A stretch of DNA of 43,056 bases from NCBI GenBank assembly GCA_029262475.1, contig JAJCZG010000007.1, positions 1 to 43,056 of the forward strand, in the 5' to 3' direction. Below the pieces are notes generated by a model, which saw only the letters and a list, made by a program, of their open reading frames with translations, was not told the DNA's origin and ran no database searches. This document shows, piece after piece, positions 26,669 to 34,487 of this stretch (position 1 is its first letter; every line of letters starts with the position of its first letter). The position numbers and the translations under genes were made by a program. This DNA is from Deltaproteobacteria bacterium (GTDB lineage: Bacteria; Desulfobacterota; GWC2-55-46; JAJCZF01).

Positions 26669-26759
26669 TGGCGGAGAGAGAGGGATTCGAACCCCCGGTA
26701 CCGCGTAACGGTACAACTGATTTCGAGTCAGCCCCCTTCAGCCTCTCGGGCATCTCTCC
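26669..26759 (-). tRNA. tRNA-Ser (anticodon CGA)
   Basis: The 91-nt gene has the same acceptor stem as the GGA gene (GGAGAGA with TCTCTCC), discriminator G and encoded CCA. It has the D-arm GAGAGGCTGAAGGGGG and a long variable arm pairing GTACC with GGTAC. The anticodon loop CTCGAAA gives CGA (UCG codon). The 3' side has T-rich tracts (minus strand, around 26650-26630) that could end transcription. It is the first element of the tRNA-Ser, SRP RNA, dnaX run. Confidence 0.95.
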
Positions 26760-26809
26760 TGAAATAATCCGCCAATCCTATCCGCCATCCGCTGGAGAGC
26801 GACGATAAA

Positions 26810-27385
26810 TCAGTTATTCGGCAGCAGTACCAGGCCGTACCTGGTGTCCCCGTAGGAGTTGAAGTCAGGGAGCTTTTCAAAGATCCAGCCCGTAGAGACG
26901 ACCTTGTCGCCTTCCTGGAGTTCCACCTGTATGGCCGGGTTATTCGGCTCATTGGACCTTGATACAATGGCATCCTCGGAGAGGGCGTAATCAGGGACAT
27001 ATGCCTTAACCAGAAGGTAGAGGCCATCACCCTTTAGCGATACTTTTTGTCCGACGTTTACCTTGATGGCCTTCTTCTGGCCAGCGGTATTGTCAGATAT
27101 TTCAAGGTTAACGACCTTCCACTTTGCGATCACCTCATCGTCGAGCTGAAGCTTTCTGGCGCTCTTCAAGTTGGAATGTGAACCGGCCGGCATGGCATTA
27201 TCTTCCGGGGCGATAGACGGATGCCCCTCCGGAAGCTCGCCGGAAGTTACTTCGGCTGTTGCCGCAGGCTTATCCGCCGCCTTCTTCTGCGGGGCGGAGT
27301 CGTCACTCCCGCAAGAGGTTGTCAGAAATAGAGCCAGTGCCGCGGTTAAACAGATGCCTTTTAATGGACTGAGTGAATATTTCAT
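26810..27385 (-). CDS. DUF2155-like lipoprotein
   Basis: The 191-residue product has a lipoprotein signal (basic start, hydrophobic ALALFLTTSCG with cysteine at about 25), so it should be anchored in the envelope. A short Ala/Pro-rich linker follows. The C-terminal domain (about 85-190: KWKVVNLEISDNTAGQKKAI, VSLKGDGLYLLVKAYVPDY, SNEPNNPAIQVEL, GWIFEKLPDF) resembles DUF2155 proteins of deltaproteobacteria. No function is known. The SD (GGAGG) is good. It lies about 130 bases past the peptidase gene on the same strand and may belong to the same cluster. Confidence 0.75.
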   Translation of the reverse strand: MKYSLSPLKGICLTAALALFLTTSCGSDDSAPQKKAADKPAATAEVTSGELPEGHPSIAPEDNAMPAGSHSNLKSARKLQLDDEVIAKWKVVNLEISDNTAGQKKAIKVNVGQKVSLKGDGLYLLVKAYVPDYALSEDAIVSRSNEPNNPAIQVELQEGDKVVSTGWIFEKLPDFNSYGDTRYGLVLLPNN

Positions 27386-27516
27386 AGTTTTAAATTACCT
27401 CCAGAAAAATTGTATTTAATGTCCCTTCAGTATTAATCTTCTCGGTGACATTCGAGTGTACCACCAAAAACATTAATATTAAAGAAAAAAATAACCGACA
27501 TAGAGATTACGTTCTA

Positions 27517-29106
27517 TCATCTCATGACCGAATTTCTCCAGCCATCCTCGAAGTCGTCATATGACAAATATATTGAGCTCCTTATGGCATCGTTTACGCT
27601 CTCACCCTCTGAGAGGTGCTCAAAAATCCACATGACGGACGAACGGCCAAACTCCTCCAGCATATACTCGACAGCCGAAAGGCTCAAAAGATACGCCACG
27701 TGGGCCTGTCTCGAATCGAGGCCCATGAAGGAGCCCTCAAGGTTTTTTAGCGTGATCTTGTTCGTGCCGAGGATCGCCTTTAGCTCACCCTCCCTGGAGT
27801 CGGTCCTCCTTCCCTCCACATACTGGGCAAACCCCTCGTTAAGCCATACCGGAGGTCTCCTCCCCTTGGTCACCCTGTGGACCACGGCATGAGTATATTC
27901 GTGGAAGAGAACGCCTTCAAGCAGATCGGTCTTCTCGGTCACGCCGCCGGCAGGCATCTTTATCCGGCCGTCGTATATCGCCCCGGCCCACGAAGGGCTC
28001 CTCGTAGTATCCTGAAACTGAACCTTAGTGTAGAGGATCGCTACGATGCTGTCCTCCGGATAGAAACCGTACTCGTAACCCACTCTCATATACGCCTCTT
28101 CAAGGAGAAGAGAGATAAGGTGTCCGGCCACAGCGTTCTCCCCTGACTCGTACTTTACTATAAAATGGCTTCCCTCCTTGGTGCGAAACGCCTCCTCAAC
28201 CTTCGTCTCCGAACTTATCTCGTCAAACCAGGCGTTTAGGCGGTCGTTCTCAGGGGCAATGGCAAGACCTTTCTTTACGTAAGAGAGGGCCCCGGAGATG
28301 TCTCCGTCCCGGTAGGCGGCTCCGGTGAGATGATCGTAGAGAGAGACAAGTACCCTATCTACCTCGCTCTCCGCACCTTCCCTTACTTCGAGGATCAGTT
28401 GAAGGGCCTCCTCGTACTCATCGAGCTTCATATATGTATTGGCAAGCCCCTTAATCGCAGGAAGCTCCCTGGAATAGGATAGCGCGGTCATGAATTTGTC
28501 CTTCGCCCCATCAAGGTCGCCATCTTCGAGGGCTATGAATCCAAGCCCCGATATGCTGAAAGAAAGATTTTTATTGATGACAGGGTCGTCCGGCCAGTCG
28601 AAGAGGGCATCTTCGAGAAGCTCCCTCGCCTTTGCGTACCGTTTTGAGTTTATCAGCTTTGTCGCTTCGTTAACAAGTGAAACGTATGAAGCGTCCTCGG
28701 CGTCGTCAACGGTGAGACTGCCGGTGGAGGCGACTATATCTTCACTGCTTGCATAGGCGGGGATGGCCGCAGGAGCTCTGCCGAGCGTTACCTCGCCGTA
28801 CGGGTTCGCGTCACTTATTCCTTCGATTTCGTCTGGATGATGGGATTGCCTTGATGAATAGAAATAATAGCCAGTGCCGCAAATGAGGATCAAGATGAGG
28901 ATAAAGAGGGTTCCGCTGCGCCCGCCCGAGCTCTTCTCGCCTGGAAGAGTTACTGGTGGAGTCGCACTCCGGTGAGGCGTACCCTTACGAGAACCCCCGC
29001 CAACCGGGCTGGCCGGGGTGGAGGACTGGGAGATGAGGTCGGCGGCGCACTTTGTACAAACCTCCGTGCCATCCGGCAGGTTTGTCCAGCAACTCAGGCA
29101 ATACAT
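27517..29106 (-). CDS. Membrane-anchored TPR metallopeptidase with N-terminal zinc ribbon
   Basis: The 529-residue product starts with a zinc ribbon (C3, C6, C17, C20). A Ser/Pro linker and one membrane helix (about 65-84, LFILILILICGTGYYF) follow, and then TPR-like helices (about 130-300). The C-terminal domain is a gluzincin-type peptidase of the MA-like group with HEYTH at 402-406 and the third ligand E424 in WLNEGFAQYVEG. The topology suggests a cytoplasmic zinc ribbon and an extracytoplasmic peptidase. Its ATG overlaps the stop of the GAF gene (TAATG), so the two are translationally coupled. Substrate unknown. Confidence 0.82.
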   Translation of the reverse strand: MYCLSCWTNLPDGTEVCTKCAADLISQSSTPASPVGGGSRKGTPHRSATPPVTLPGEKSSGGRSGTLFILILILICGTGYYFYSSRQSHHPDEIEGISDANPYGEVTLGRAPAAIPAYASSEDIVASTGSLTVDDAEDASYVSLVNEATKLINSKRYAKARELLEDALFDWPDDPVINKNLSFSISGLGFIALEDGDLDGAKDKFMTALSYSRELPAIKGLANTYMKLDEYEEALQLILEVREGAESEVDRVLVSLYDHLTGAAYRDGDISGALSYVKKGLAIAPENDRLNAWFDEISSETKVEEAFRTKEGSHFIVKYESGENAVAGHLISLLLEEAYMRVGYEYGFYPEDSIVAILYTKVQFQDTTRSPSWAGAIYDGRIKMPAGGVTEKTDLLEGVLFHEYTHAVVHRVTKGRRPPVWLNEGFAQYVEGRRTDSREGELKAILGTNKITLKNLEGSFMGLDSRQAHVAYLLSLSAVEYMLEEFGRSSVMWIFEHLSEGESVNDAIRSSIYLSYDDFEDGWRNSVMR

Positions 29107-29819
29107 TAACGCCTCTTACGCATCTTTACCGCTCCGAGGATCAAGTTCGCGATGACGCTTACAAAGTATATCTCGTCTTCCTTGAACTCACGTTTTATAA
29201 CTGTTTGAGCGTTTAGCACACCGACCGGCTCGTCATCCGTAAATATCGGATAAGAGTACATGGACTTTAACCTGTACTGCTCTTCACGCGTCTCGGGGAA
29301 GATTTTATACCTTTTATCCTCGCTTACGTCAGCTACGAGAAGGGGTCTCTTCTCCTTTACCGCAGTGCCGGTAACACCCTCGCCAGGCTTTAGAGAAGCC
29401 TTTCCAACGGCGTCCTGCGACAGGCCGTGCGAAGCCCTCAGGACCATCTTTTCTCCGTCCCAGAGGTAGACGGAGCAGACATCGACGCCAAGCCTCTTGG
29501 CGGTCTTCTCGACGAGCGGCTTTAGGACCTCGTCCAGGTCGTAGTCCGAGGAGGCGAGCATGCTTATCTCTTCTATGGTGATAAGCTCCATCTGTTCCCT
29601 GTCGGCCCTGTCCAGCTGAAAGAAGAGCTCTCCCTTCTCACCGAACTTTATCTGCAAAAGATTGTCCTTGGAAAGGTTTGGGTTTATCGCCCTTGAAGCC
29701 GAAGGTGCCGGGGCGTAATCAATAAAGCCACAGCCGCATGTAGTCTTCACATGATAGTTGTCAAGCCTTGTGCTCTTCATCTTATTGCCGCATTTTCTGC
29801 ACCTGAATATCTTTTCCAA
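29106..29819 (-). CDS. GAF-domain protein with N-terminal zinc ribbon
   Basis: The 237-residue product has a short zinc ribbon at its start (CRKCGNKM and CGCG, about 7-33). A GAF domain follows (about 80-235: ISMLASSDYDLDEVLKPLVE, VDVCSVYLWDGEKMVLRASH, GEGVTGTAVKEKRPLLVADV, VGVLNAQTVI). GAF domains sense small molecules or dimerise, and the ligand cannot be told here. No output domain is attached, so it probably works with a partner. The start is TTG at 29817-29819, with GAGAGG about nine bases upstream. It overlaps the zinc-ribbon peptidase gene, suggesting a shared role. Confidence 0.82.
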   Translation of the reverse strand: MEKIFRCRKCGNKMKSTRLDNYHVKTTCGCGFIDYAPAPSASRAINPNLSKDNLLQIKFGEKGELFFQLDRADREQMELITIEEISMLASSDYDLDEVLKPLVEKTAKRLGVDVCSVYLWDGEKMVLRASHGLSQDAVGKASLKPGEGVTGTAVKEKRPLLVADVSEDKRYKIFPETREEQYRLKSMYSYPIFTDDEPVGVLNAQTVIKREFKEDEIYFVSVIANLILGAVKMRKRR

Positions 29820-29888
29820 AACAAAAACCTCTCAGTAAGTTAATCTTGCCGGTTTAGTATTACTAAAGCACGAACTATTTAACGTACC

Positions 29889-31358
29889 CTAGAAATCGTC
29901 TTCCATAAGGTCTATTTCTTCGCTCGGGGCTTCTGGTACTTCTTTGCTCACATCTGCGCCCTCCGAAGGTAGCGCTTCTTCTACGGAAGGTACATCGGCG
30001 GCCTCCCCGTCCACTACCCCAGATGCAGGAGCGTCCGCAGGAAGCTCCTGATTAAGCTCTGTCGTCCCCTCCGGCACTTCTTTCGGCACATCACCATTTA
30101 CAGGCGGAGTCGCGCCCGCTTCGTCCGTTATTAAAAAAGGCTCCTCATCAGTGGCGGCATCGTTAACGACCGGTGTCTCCGACGGGGAAGGGGCATTCTC
30201 TGCCTCTTCTTTCACCACACCAGGTGCGGCAGGGGCATTCTCATTACTAGCCGGGAGAGCCTCAGCCGTCTCGGAGGTCTCGGCCACCTCGGATGGGATG
30301 GAATCTTCCTTTACCACATCTTCTTCAATAGGAGCCTCTTTTACGGCATCCTCCAAAGGCTTAATTATCTCTTTACTAACCTCCTGTGCCTTCTCGGGTA
30401 CAACCTTCTTCTTAACGACGACAGGCGGGAGACTTACCCCCTCAGGGAAGCTTACCCTGACGGTCTTACCAACCCCGCCCGGCGAACCCATATCAACGCC
30501 GTCAAATGTAAGCGTTACACCTCCGGCGTTACCCAGAAGGACGGAAAAACCCTTTTCGCCGCTCCACTTTGCGCTCTCTCCCGGTTGCAGGAGCACCTCT
30601 TTGGACTTTACGCCGTCTATCTCTACCCTCATCCAGGTAGCTGCATTTGCAACCGCAACGAGGGTATGACCCGACTCGGGGGTAGCGACCACTAAAGTCG
30701 GCTTTGCGAGAGGCTCTTCCTTAATTGCTTTTTTAGTAACCGGTGGCTTTACCGCCCTGCTGGCGTCTTTCTTAACCACCGAAGGCTTAAGAGAAGCTAC
30801 CGTCCCATCATCTGCTTCGCTGACCTTGGCCGCCTCTACCGGCTCGGGAGAAACTTTATCCTGAACCCCGAGTCCTTCCCCTTCGCCTGCGTCCCCGTGC
30901 GGGGCTATCGCCTGGGACTCGGCGTCGCCAGACAAGGTGGCAACTTCTAACGGACCGGAGAAGATAAAATAAGCGATAGCTCCAAGAACTACCACTACGA
31001 TAATGGCGGCAGCTATGGACTGTTTCTTCCTATGCTCTCCCGATTTCTCCCTGGGCCGCCCCGCAATCGTAGCGGGTGGATAGGTTACGGGCAAAGCACT
31101 CTCCAGTTCGATATCGTCGTAGAACTCTTTTCTATAGTCCTCGTAACGCAAAACGATGTCGTTATCGTCAAGCCCCAGGTATTTTGCGTAGGCCCTGAAG
31201 AAACCTTTTACGAATGTAGAGTGCGGGAGTTCTTCGTAATCATCGGCCTCAAGCGCCTTCAAAAGCTTGGCCTGAACCTTGATAGCCTCTGAAACATCTT
31301 GAAGGGATATCTCCCTGAGCTTTCGCTCCCTTCTTATATATTCGCCTGGTGATTCCAT
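29889..31358 (-). CDS. RodZ-like HTH membrane protein with long acidic C-terminal tail
   Basis: RodZ links MreB to the membrane in cell-shape control. The 489-residue product has a cytoplasmic helix-turn-helix (1-75: LREISLQDVSEAIKVQAKLL, FVKGFFRAYAKYLGL), one membrane helix (about 113-134) and a Lys/Pro linker. A DUF4115-type domain (about 230-305, TWMRVEIDGVKSKEVLLQPG) follows. Unusually, DUF4115 is not the end: about 180 residues of Glu/Pro/Ala-rich, disordered sequence follow, ending EEIDLMEDDF. It lies between a PilF-like gene and the GAF gene. The RodZ fold is clear, but the function of this variant is inferred. Confidence 0.83.
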   Translation of the reverse strand: MESPGEYIRRERKLREISLQDVSEAIKVQAKLLKALEADDYEELPHSTFVKGFFRAYAKYLGLDDNDIVLRYEDYRKEFYDDIELESALPVTYPPATIAGRPREKSGEHRKKQSIAAAIIVVVVLGAIAYFIFSGPLEVATLSGDAESQAIAPHGDAGEGEGLGVQDKVSPEPVEAAKVSEADDGTVASLKPSVVKKDASRAVKPPVTKKAIKEEPLAKPTLVVATPESGHTLVAVANAATWMRVEIDGVKSKEVLLQPGESAKWSGEKGFSVLLGNAGGVTLTFDGVDMGSPGGVGKTVRVSFPEGVSLPPVVVKKKVVPEKAQEVSKEIIKPLEDAVKEAPIEEDVVKEDSIPSEVAETSETAEALPASNENAPAAPGVVKEEAENAPSPSETPVVNDAATDEEPFLITDEAGATPPVNGDVPKEVPEGTTELNQELPADAPASGVVDGEAADVPSVEEALPSEGADVSKEVPEAPSEEIDLMEDDF

Positions 31359-31530
31359 AGTTATATCTTATATTATTATACTAGATTATATGAAAGATGG
31401 GTTATAAAATTATAGAGAGGCGCAGTCAAATGCACGACTTTACCGGAGATAACGCGCCTTACTCGACACCTGTCACTTTAACAGCGCAAAGAAAGGCATG
31501 GAACAGAGACCGATTAAGCGCTGGCCCGCC

Positions 31531-32310
31531 CTATTTCATTATTTCAATATATTCCCTTGCCGACTCGGCCTCGCCTGTACCGGGGGCGACCTTAATCAAC
31601 TCCTCGAAGGTTTCAACGGACTCCGCGTTCCTGTTGAGATTCATAAGAAGAAAGCCCTTGTTGAAGTACGGGTTGGGGATAGCCGGGTTGGATTTCATTG
31701 CGGCGTCATAGGCGCTTAGCGCCTTATCCCACTTACTGAGCCTCTCGTAGGATAGTCCCATGTTGTTATAGGCCATCGTGTAATTCGACTGAATATCAAT
31801 GGCCTTCCTGTAATTGACAATCGATTGAAGAAATTCGCCCTTCTTAAATAACGCCCAGCCGATATTGTTGTAGGCGTTCTGCGGGGAGGGATAGAAGACG
31901 TTATTAAAGACATTCTCGGCGGCTGCGATAGCGAGATCCCACTTCCCTTCTTCTATGAAGACGGAGCTGAGATTTAAGAAGGCTTCCGAGTATTTGGGAT
32001 TAAGCGCAACGGCCTTTTTGTAATTAAATTCAGCCTCTTCGTTCATCCTCTTGAGGAAGTAAGCGGTTCCGAGAGCGTTATAGTAGGTCGGTTCGTCTGG
32101 AAAGATCTTTACTGCCTCGGTAAGCTCCCTAAGGGAGTCGCCGAGCTTTTGCTCCTCCAGGTAGATCAGTCCCATCTTATAGTGGACATCCGCCTGGTCC
32201 TTGATTGTGACCTCGTTATTAACAGAATTCTTCGTGGCAGGTGTGCAAGATATCGCCATGAATAAAATGAGAAGTAAAAAAGTGCTGAATCTTACCTGGT
32301 TAAGGCTCAT
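31531..32310 (-). CDS. PilF/PilW-like TPR lipoprotein
   Basis: The 259-residue product has a lipoprotein signal with lipobox LFMAISC (cysteine at about 22). It then has about six consecutive TPR repeats (for example VHYKMGLIYLEEQKLGDSLR, YYNALGTAYFLKRMNEEAEF, AYNNMGLSYERLSKWDKALS). This architecture is that of type IV pilus pilotins, which are outer-membrane lipoproteins that help assemble the secretin. No other pilus gene is in the window, so a general envelope scaffold is also possible. It precedes the RodZ-like gene by about 170 bases. Confidence 0.78.
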   Translation of the reverse strand: MSLNQVRFSTFLLLILFMAISCTPATKNSVNNEVTIKDQADVHYKMGLIYLEEQKLGDSLRELTEAVKIFPDEPTYYNALGTAYFLKRMNEEAEFNYKKAVALNPKYSEAFLNLSSVFIEEGKWDLAIAAAENVFNNVFYPSPQNAYNNIGWALFKKGEFLQSIVNYRKAIDIQSNYTMAYNNMGLSYERLSKWDKALSAYDAAMKSNPAIPNPYFNKGFLLMNLNRNAESVETFEELIKVAPGTGEAESAREYIEIMK

Positions 32311-32361
32311 AATCTAAAGTGTTCTCCTCTCCATGGCACTAATTAATTATCGTGGACTATA

Positions 32362-33270
32362 TCACAGACTTTCGAAATGGGTCAACCGCTTAAACTCTCC
32401 GAACCTGGCGTTAATCTCCTGTCTCGTAAGTGATTTAAGCCTGTCGAGGCTAAAGGCCTCGACGTTAAACGACGCCATTGTGCTGCCAAATATTATGGCC
32501 TGCCTGAGGCCCTCTTCCGTAATATCGCCGGTATTGGCTATGTAACCCATGAGGCCTCCGGCGAATGTATCGCCTGCGCCCGTAGGGTCGAAGATATCTT
32601 CGAGCGGGTAGGCCGGGGCAGAAAATATCGACGGGCCGTTGAACATAAGGGCGCCGTACTCGCCGCGCTTGACGATGAGAATCCTCGGGCCGCCGTCCAT
32701 GATCTTTGCAGCGGCCTTAACGAGGCTCGCCTCACCGGCGAACTCCCTCGCCTCGCCCTCGTTTATGACGACGAGGTCTACCTTTTTGAAGAGCTCCCCA
32801 AGTACCTCGGGCTTACTCTCTATCCAGAAATTCATTGTGTCGCAGGCAATGAACTTCGGGTTTTTTACCTGCTCCAGGACTTTAAGCTGGAGCTCCGGGT
32901 CGATATTGGCGAGGAAGAGAAACTCTGCGTCCCTGTAGCTCTCCGGGAGGACCGGGTTAAAGTCGCTAAAGACATTAAGGTGAGTCTCCAGGGTATGGGC
33001 CTGGTTCAGGTCGAAGTCGTAACGCCCCTTCCACCGAAATGTCTCTCCCGGAACCCTCGTAAGCCCTTCAAGGTCAACCCCTCTCTCTTCTAAAACGGCG
33101 ACGTGCTCGTCGGGGAAATCCTCACCTACCACCGCTACGAGGCTAACGTCGGTAAAGTAACTAGCTGAAGTTGAAAAATACGTAGCCGAACCTCCAAGCA
33201 CGTCGTCGGCCTTACCAAACGGCGTCTCGACACTATCGAAGGCCACTGAACCCACGACCAATATACTCAT
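32362..33270 (-). CDS. PfkB-family carbohydrate/nucleoside kinase
   Basis: The 302-residue product is a ribokinase-fold kinase. The N-terminal VVGSVAFDSVETPFG with LGGSATYFS fits the substrate side. The C-terminal signature DPTGAGDTFAGG (228-239) holds the catalytic base D234 and the anion hole. KRGEYGALMF is the usual preceding strand. The substrate is not certain. Its place directly downstream of mtnP, 34 bases away, suggests a nucleoside or pentose from purine or methylthioadenosine salvage. It does not resemble the APH-type methylthioribose kinase MtnK. Confidence 0.88.
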   Translation of the reverse strand: MSILVVGSVAFDSVETPFGKADDVLGGSATYFSTSASYFTDVSLVAVVGEDFPDEHVAVLEERGVDLEGLTRVPGETFRWKGRYDFDLNQAHTLETHLNVFSDFNPVLPESYRDAEFLFLANIDPELQLKVLEQVKNPKFIACDTMNFWIESKPEVLGELFKKVDLVVINEGEAREFAGEASLVKAAAKIMDGGPRILIVKRGEYGALMFNGPSIFSAPAYPLEDIFDPTGAGDTFAGGLMGYIANTGDITEEGLRQAIIFGSTMASFNVEAFSLDRLKSLTRQEINARFGEFKRLTHFESL

Positions 33271-33304
33271 AGTAATATTCCTCTTTTCTTAATATTTTTA
33301 TATT

Positions 33305-34165
33305 TTAAAGATACTTGCCGAGAAGAAGGTCCACGGCGTCTCTAGTCTTCCGAGGTATGGTGGACTTGTCGGTAACGACGGCGTACTGCATAGCGTTTAC
33401 GCAGCCGCACCCCCTCGGGGAAGAGATCCTTCCGACCGCCTCCTTTATAATAGCCTTGGATGTGGAGACGTTCTTGGATATCGTTTCGAGAATCATCTCG
33501 ACCGTCACCGACTCCTCTTCCTCGTGCCAGCAATCATAATCCGTAGAGAGGGCGAGCACGCCGTAGCATATCTCCGCCTCTCTTGCGAGCTTGGCTTCCG
33601 GGATATTCGTCATGCCTATTACACTTACGCCCCAGGACCTATAGACAAGCGACTCGGCCCTCGTCGAGAACTGCGGCCCCTCTATGCAGACGTATGTCCC
33701 GCCCTTGTGCATCGTTGCCCCGGCAGATAAACCGGCGTCGTATAAGGCACTGCTTAGAGCGCCGCAGACAGGGTCCCCGAACTCCACGTGCCCGACTATG
33801 CCGTCGCCAAAAAAAGTAGAAGCGCGCGCCTTGGTCCTGTCGAAGAACTGATCGACAACTACGATGTGCCCTGGCTCTATCTCTTCCTTCATGCTCCCTA
33901 CGGCGGATACAGAGATTATGTGGTCTACACCGAGCTTCTTCATGCCGTAGATATTGGCGCGGTAGTTGATCTCCGAAGGCAAAACCCTGTGCCCCCTGCC
34001 GTGCCTCGGCAAGAAGACCATATCAACCCCGTCGAGCACGCCGGTGATGAATTTATCAGATGGATCGCCGAAGGGGGTCTCGACACTTACTTCTTTAATA
34101 CTGGAGAGCCCTTCCATCTCGTAGAGCCCGCTCCCGCCAATTACGCCGATAACCTTCTCTGTCAT
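33305..34165 (-). CDS. mtnP: S-methyl-5'-thioadenosine phosphorylase
   Basis: This PNP/MTAP-family enzyme splits 5'-methylthioadenosine with phosphate into adenine and methylthioribose 1-phosphate. The 286-residue product has IGVIGGSGLY at the start, FLPRHGRGHRVLPSEINYRA, CIEGPQFSTRAES and GMTNIPEAKLAREAEICYG. The motif STDYDCW is the one typical of MTA over purine nucleoside substrates. The ATG at 34163-34165 is chosen because AAGGAG lies eight bases upstream; a TTG at 34198 would add 11 residues without support. It is followed by the PfkB kinase. Confidence 0.92.
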   Translation of the reverse strand: MTEKVIGVIGGSGLYEMEGLSSIKEVSVETPFGDPSDKFITGVLDGVDMVFLPRHGRGHRVLPSEINYRANIYGMKKLGVDHIISVSAVGSMKEEIEPGHIVVVDQFFDRTKARASTFFGDGIVGHVEFGDPVCGALSSALYDAGLSAGATMHKGGTYVCIEGPQFSTRAESLVYRSWGVSVIGMTNIPEAKLAREAEICYGVLALSTDYDCWHEEEESVTVEMILETISKNVSTSKAIIKEAVGRISSPRGCGCVNAMQYAVVTDKSTIPRKTRDAVDLLLGKYL

Positions 34166-34198
34166 CTTTAAAACTCCTTGAAAAATATTATATTTCAA

Positions 34199-34430
34199 AA
34201 CTTTTTTAGTAGAAAAAAACTGCCTATATTGACCTGTTCTTTTAACATCATTATTGCTTTCCGGTCAAGGGCTTTCCACATAGAAAGGAAGCGGCTGGCG
34301 TTTCACTGAGCGCACCGTAACGCCGGAGCCTCTCCCAGGCCGTACGCCCTGGAAGTGCGAGTCTTTATGAGTAACTGAAATAAGACGGTAGACGACGATC
34401 TGAACTCTTGGACAAAGAGGCCCGAAATTT
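34199..34430. other. Non-coding stretch with hairpins, possible small RNA
   Basis: No gene is visible in these 232 bases. The plus strand can form a strong stem GGCT-GGCGTT (34292-34301) with AACGCC-GG-AGCC (34319-34330). Next to it is a second hairpin, CCAGG (34335-34339) with CCTGG (34348-34352). A plus-strand TTGACC-17-TATTGC element (34229-34257) lies just upstream, and TTGACC recurs inverted as GGTCAA (34263-34268). Whether it is transcribed, and on which strand, is open. Confidence 0.3.
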
Positions 34431-34465
34431 AAAAAGGCCCCCGGTACTAAAGTACCGGGGGCCTT
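34431..34465 (-). terminator. Intrinsic terminator of cspA (possibly bidirectional)
   Basis: A perfect 14-base-pair stem (34434-34447 with 34452-34465, AAGGCCCCCGGTAC and complement) has a TAAA loop. On the minus strand it is followed by TTT and further A/T bases. On the plus strand the flank CCTTAAATT is weaker but could also stop transcription from the non-coding stretch. Confidence 0.88.
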
Positions 34466-34487
34466 AAATTGACGTTTTGACTAAACC

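Noticed and set aside
26431-26767. Plus-strand reading frames across the tRNA-Ser genes with Arg/Gly/Phe-rich translations
   Set aside because: They translate the antisense of tRNA-Ser genes and their duplicated flanks, a known source of false protein predictions.
34199-34330. Known riboswitch (SAM, SAH, cobalamin or c-di-GMP) before mtnP
   Set aside because: None of the conserved core strings I know for those classes was found on either strand, so it is kept only as an unassigned structured stretch.
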